Assembly (NCBI GenBank): GCA_002027195.1
Contig: MWJO01000019.1
Coordinates: forward strand, 1 to 64,000
Source: Streptomyces sp. GKU 895
Lineage (GTDB): Bacteria; Actinomycetota; Actinomycetes; Streptomycetales; Streptomycetaceae
Reading direction: 5' to 3'
DNA: 64,000 bases
Part shown: one piece after another, positions 61,445 through 64,000 of the stretch
How the letters are laid out: each line of letters begins with the position of its first letter
Numbering within the stretch: position 1 is the stretch's first letter
Notes under the pieces: model-generated
Database searches by the model: none
What the model saw: the letters and a program-made list of their open reading frames with translations, nothing else
What the model was told of the DNA's origin: nothing
Translations under genes and position numbers: made by a program

Positions 61445-62653
61445 TTGACCAGTTCGAACTCACGCCGTTCCGTCCTCAGATCGGCCCTCGCCGTGGGCGG
61501 AGTCGCCGTCTCCGCCACCGTGGTCTCCGCCGGCGACGCCGCCGCCGTGGCGGCCGACGCCGGCTGGGTGAACGTGAAGGACCACGGTGCCAAGGGGGAC
61601 GGCACCACCGACGACACCGCCGCGATCCAGGCGGCACTCGACGCCTGCCAGGCCGGCAACGTCACCGTCCTCCCGGCAGGGGTGTACCGCACGAGCGCTC
61701 CCCTGCGCATCGGCCCCTACGTGACCCTCCAGGGCTCGCACGCCGGCGGAGAGGCCCAGCCGGGCGCCGAGAACCCGGTGGTCGGCATCCGCCCCCTTCC
61801 GTCGTTCAAGGGAAACGCGGTCGTCGAGATCCTGGACCAGCAGCTGGGCGGCTACTCCCGCCCGGCCAACGCGCAGCGCATCTTCTCCCTGAGCATCGAC
61901 GGGTCCGACCTGCCCCGCTCCGGGGCGGAGATCGACGGCATCCGTGCGACCGGGCAGATCCAGCACCTCCAGCTCCGGGACGTCCATGTCCGCTCCGTCA
62001 CCGGCATCGGGATCAACACCTGGTACAACTTCAACGCCACGGGCGGCCCCCAGGCCCCGTTCTGCCTGCACTACGACCGCGTCTCCGTGCTGTGGACCGG
62101 CTCCCACGGCATCGTCCTGAACAACTCCACCGACTCCGTCTTCCACGACGTGTACGTCCTGGGCGCCGGCGGCTGCGGCTGGTGGATGTCGGGCGCGGGC
62201 AACTCCTCCTTCACCAGCTGCCGGGCGGAGTGGTCGAAGCAGCACGGATTCGACCTCGAGTCCGTGCCGGGAGTGATCCGGATGGTCGCGTGCTCCACCG
62301 ACCGCAACGGCTGGTACGGCATGTACGTCCACGCGACGGGCACCACCGGGGTCCTCATGCTGTCGGCCACCCAGCTCACCCGGGACGGCAAGAACAACGG
62401 CACCGGTGGCGGCGGCTACGCGGGCCTGGGCGTGGCGAGCTCACAGTGCAAGGTCATCGCCGACGGACTCGTGGTCCTCACGGGCAAGGACGACGACGGA
62501 ACGGGCGTGGCGAGCCCCCAGTACGGCGTACGGGCCGACTACTCCGCCTACGTCGTGGTCAACTCGGGCCATCTCCAGGGAGTCTCGTCCCCCTGGCAGA
62601 ACGGCACCGGCAACACGAAGTTCGTCAAGGGAACCCTCGTGGGCACGGGCTGA
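61445..62653 (+). CDS. Tat-exported beta-helix protein (pectate lyase superfamily)
   Basis: 402 residues, from TTG 61445 (GGGGGG six bases upstream) rather than GTG 61400, because the Tat signal SRRSVLRSALAVGG then stands at the N-terminus. The mature part opens VNVKDHGAKGDGTTDDTAAIQAALD, the hallmark of the pectate lyase superfamily/phage-tailspike-type right-handed beta-helix, followed by helical turns such as HGIVLNNSTDSVFHDVYV. Probably cleaves or binds a polysaccharide outside the cell. Divergent from the CesA-like operon, so the substrate may be that operon's product. Confidence 0.8.
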   Translation: MTSSNSRRSVLRSALAVGGVAVSATVVSAGDAAAVAADAGWVNVKDHGAKGDGTTDDTAAIQAALDACQAGNVTVLPAGVYRTSAPLRIGPYVTLQGSHAGGEAQPGAENPVVGIRPLPSFKGNAVVEILDQQLGGYSRPANAQRIFSLSIDGSDLPRSGAEIDGIRATGQIQHLQLRDVHVRSVTGIGINTWYNFNATGGPQAPFCLHYDRVSVLWTGSHGIVLNNSTDSVFHDVYVLGAGGCGWWMSGAGNSSFTSCRAEWSKQHGFDLESVPGVIRMVACSTDRNGWYGMYVHATGTTGVLMLSATQLTRDGKNNGTGGGGYAGLGVASSQCKVIADGLVVLTGKDDDGTGVASPQYGVRADYSAYVVVNSGHLQGVSSPWQNGTGNTKFVKGTLVGTG

Positions 62654-62679
62654 CCAGACGCCCTGCCGGGAGCGGCCGT

Positions 62680-63537
62680 TCAGCAGCAGCCCGCTCCCGG
62701 CAGCGTCCGCCGGTTCCGCGCCTCCCTGTTCCGCGCGGCCAGCAACTCGTCGGCCGGATACCCGACCTCCTCCAAGGTCAGCCCATGCGGCCGTACGACG
62801 TGCACGGCGGAGTCCCTGACCCCCGCGGCCAGCACCTTCCCCGGCCAGTCGCTCGCCCGATGCCCGTCCCCCACGAACAGCAGCGCCCCGATCAGCGACC
62901 GCACCATGTTGTGGCAGAAGGCGTCCGCGCGCACGGTGGCGGTGATGATCCCGTCCTCGCCCTTGCGCAGGCTCAGTTCCTGGAGGGTACGGATCGTCGT
63001 CGCCCCCTCCCGCTTCTTGCAGTACGCGGCGAAGTCGTGCTCCCCCAGCAGCCGTTCGGCGGCCTCGTTCATGGCGTCGACGTCAAGCGGCCAGTCGTGC
63101 CAGAGCACGTGATTGCGCAGCAACGGATCCACCCCACCGGGGTTGTCGGTCACCCGGTACGCGTACCGCCGCCACACCGCCGAGAACCGCGCGTTGAACC
63201 CGCTCGGCGCCTCCCGCAGCGCCCACACCCGCACGTCCTTCGGCAACCGCCCGGCCAGCCGCTTGAGCAGCTTCTCGTGGTGCTCGCGCCAGACCGCCTC
63301 CGGCAGATCGACATGGGCCACCTGCCCCCGGGCGTGCACCCCGGCGTCGGTCCGCCCGGCCACGGTCAGCTCGTACGTCGTACCGCCCGACCGCGTCACC
63401 GTCCGCAGGGCATCCTCGATCTCCCCCTGCACGGTCCGCCGGCCCCCGGCCTGCTTGGCCCACCCGGAGAACTCCGTCCCGTCGTAGGACAGGTCGAGGC
63501 GGACACGGACGTAACCGGGCGCTGCTTCATCACTCAC
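62680..63537 (-). CDS. truA: tRNA pseudouridine(38-40) synthase
   Basis: 285 residues: [20 protein letters not shown], catalytic Asp in [35 protein letters not shown], and [21 protein letters not shown]. Follows rplQ as in other actinobacteria. Its stop lies 26 bases from the convergent beta-helix gene. Confidence 0.95.
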   Translation of the reverse strand: MSDEAAPGYVRVRLDLSYDGTEFSGWAKQAGGRRTVQGEIEDALRTVTRSGGTTYELTVAGRTDAGVHARGQVAHVDLPEAVWREHHEKLLKRLAGRLPKDVRVWALREAPSGFNARFSAVWRRYAYRVTDNPGGVDPLLRNHVLWHDWPLDVDAMNEAAERLLGEHDFAAYCKKREGATTIRTLQELSLRKGEDGIITATVRADAFCHNMVRSLIGALLFVGDGHRASDWPGKVLAAGVRDSAVHVVRPHGLTLEEVGYPADELLAARNREARNRRTLPGAGCC

Positions 63538-63563
63538 GTACAGATCCTCTCAGGTACACGAAA

Positions 63564-63595
63564 GCGGGCCCGCTCCCCGAAAGGAACGGACCCGC
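63564..63595 (-). terminator. Terminator after rplQ
   Basis: GCGGGCCCGCTCC pairs with GGAACGGACCCGC (13 bp with two G-U type changes), loop of six, 19 bases past the rplQ stop. Confidence 0.7.
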
Positions 63596-63614
63596 TCAAC
63601 GCTCAGGCAGAGCC

Positions 63615-64000
63615 TCAGGCGTCCTTGGACTCCTCGGCGGCAGCGTCCTCGGCCTCGTCGGCCTTGGTCGTGTCGACCTTGGTCTCCTCGGCAGCCGGAG
63701 CGGCCTCGGCGTCCTTCGCGGCGCGCTTGGTGGCGGCCTCGGCCTCACCCGTCGCCTGCTGCGCGACCGTCAGCGCCTCGACCAGCTCGATGACAGCCAT
63801 GGGCGCGTTGTCGCCACGGCGGTTACCGATCTTGGTGATACGGGTGTAGCCACCCGGACGGTTCTCGTACCGCGGGCCGATCTCGGTGAAGAGCGTGTGC
63901 ACGACGCTCTTGTCCGTGATGACCTGGAGCACCTGGCGGCGGTTGTGAAGGTCGCCCTTCTTCGCCTTGGTCACCAGACGCTCGGCGTACGGCCGCAGAC
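63615..64000 (-). CDS. rplQ: 50S ribosomal protein L17 (N-terminus beyond window)
   Basis: The visible part begins [16 protein letters not shown] and continues [46 protein letters not shown], the L17 core, then a long Ala/Glu/Lys tail ([20 protein letters not shown] to the end EESKDA) typical of actinobacterial L17. The first 45-50 residues lie past 64000. Confidence 0.95.
   Translation of the reverse strand, partial: LRPYAERLVTKAKKGDLHNRRQVLQVITDKSVVHTLFTEIGPRYENRPGGYTRITKIGNRRGDNAPMAVIELVEALTVAQQATGEAEAATKRAAKDAEAAPAAEETKVDTTKADEAEDAAAEESKDA

Overview
The window is a piece of a Streptomyces chromosome core. Base composition is very GC-rich. It carries Streptomyces developmental genes (bldM, whiD, a ShbA-type sigma factor), a GroEL with a His-rich tail behind two CIRCE operators, and a gene order I recall from the S. 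coelicolor rplQ/truA - rplM/rpsI - glmM - glmS - alr - tsa - groESL1 - whiD/bldM - guaB region. The order also parallels the sigD/guaB2/guaB3/groEL1/tsa/alr/glmS/glmM/rpsI/truA/rplQ neighbourhood of Mycobacterium. No rRNA, tRNA or CRISPR array was seen.

Layout: 1-3 kb, two Ser/Thr kinase-family genes (one looks catalytically dead). 3-8 kb, a serine hydrolase, glpD and a nucleotide-sugar dehydrogenase lacking its catalytic Cys. 8-13 kb, purine and development genes guaB3, guaB, shbA, bldM, whiD. 13-15 kb, a LysR regulator, MOSC protein and SDR. 15.3-18.9 kb, a large STAND/NACHT-like NTPase with three TTA codons and A/T-richer sequence, the best candidate here for an acquired defence-type gene. 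19-22 kb, groES-groEL with two CIRCE boxes. 22-28 kb, two polysaccharide deacetylases, a methyltransferase, an ECF42-type sigma factor with its YciI/DGPF partner, and an FG-GAP protein. 28-34.5 kb, an LCP protein and a xylan-use cluster (GH10 xylanase, LacI regulator, GH3 enzyme) sharing CGAA-N3-TTCG operators. 35-42.8 kb, tsaD-rimI-tsaB, tsaE, alr and an L,D-transpeptidase. 42.9-50 kb, nnr, acpS (its stop codon lies in a MITE-like element), glmS, coaA, a DUF389 protein and glmM. 50-51.4 kb, rpsI-rplM. 52.6-62.7 kb, a translationally coupled polysaccharide operon with a divergent beta-helix protein, sitting between rplM and truA. 62.7-64 kb, truA and rplQ.

A strong technical signal runs through the window. 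Twelve recognisable genes, including probable essentials (tsaD, tsaB, alr, acpS, glmS), are broken by frameshifts. In every case I could resolve, adding one G or C restores the family reading frame (five times in the kinase linker, twice in glmS); nnr, a thirteenth, needs about a dozen. I read these as single-base drop-outs in the sequence rather than true pseudogenes. An apparent alpha/beta-hydrolase-TsaE fusion is explained the same way.

The two regions most likely to hold undescribed biology are the STAND NTPase and the CesA-like/GH26/GT39/UDP-glucose-dehydrogenase/Ppm/GtrA polysaccharide operon.
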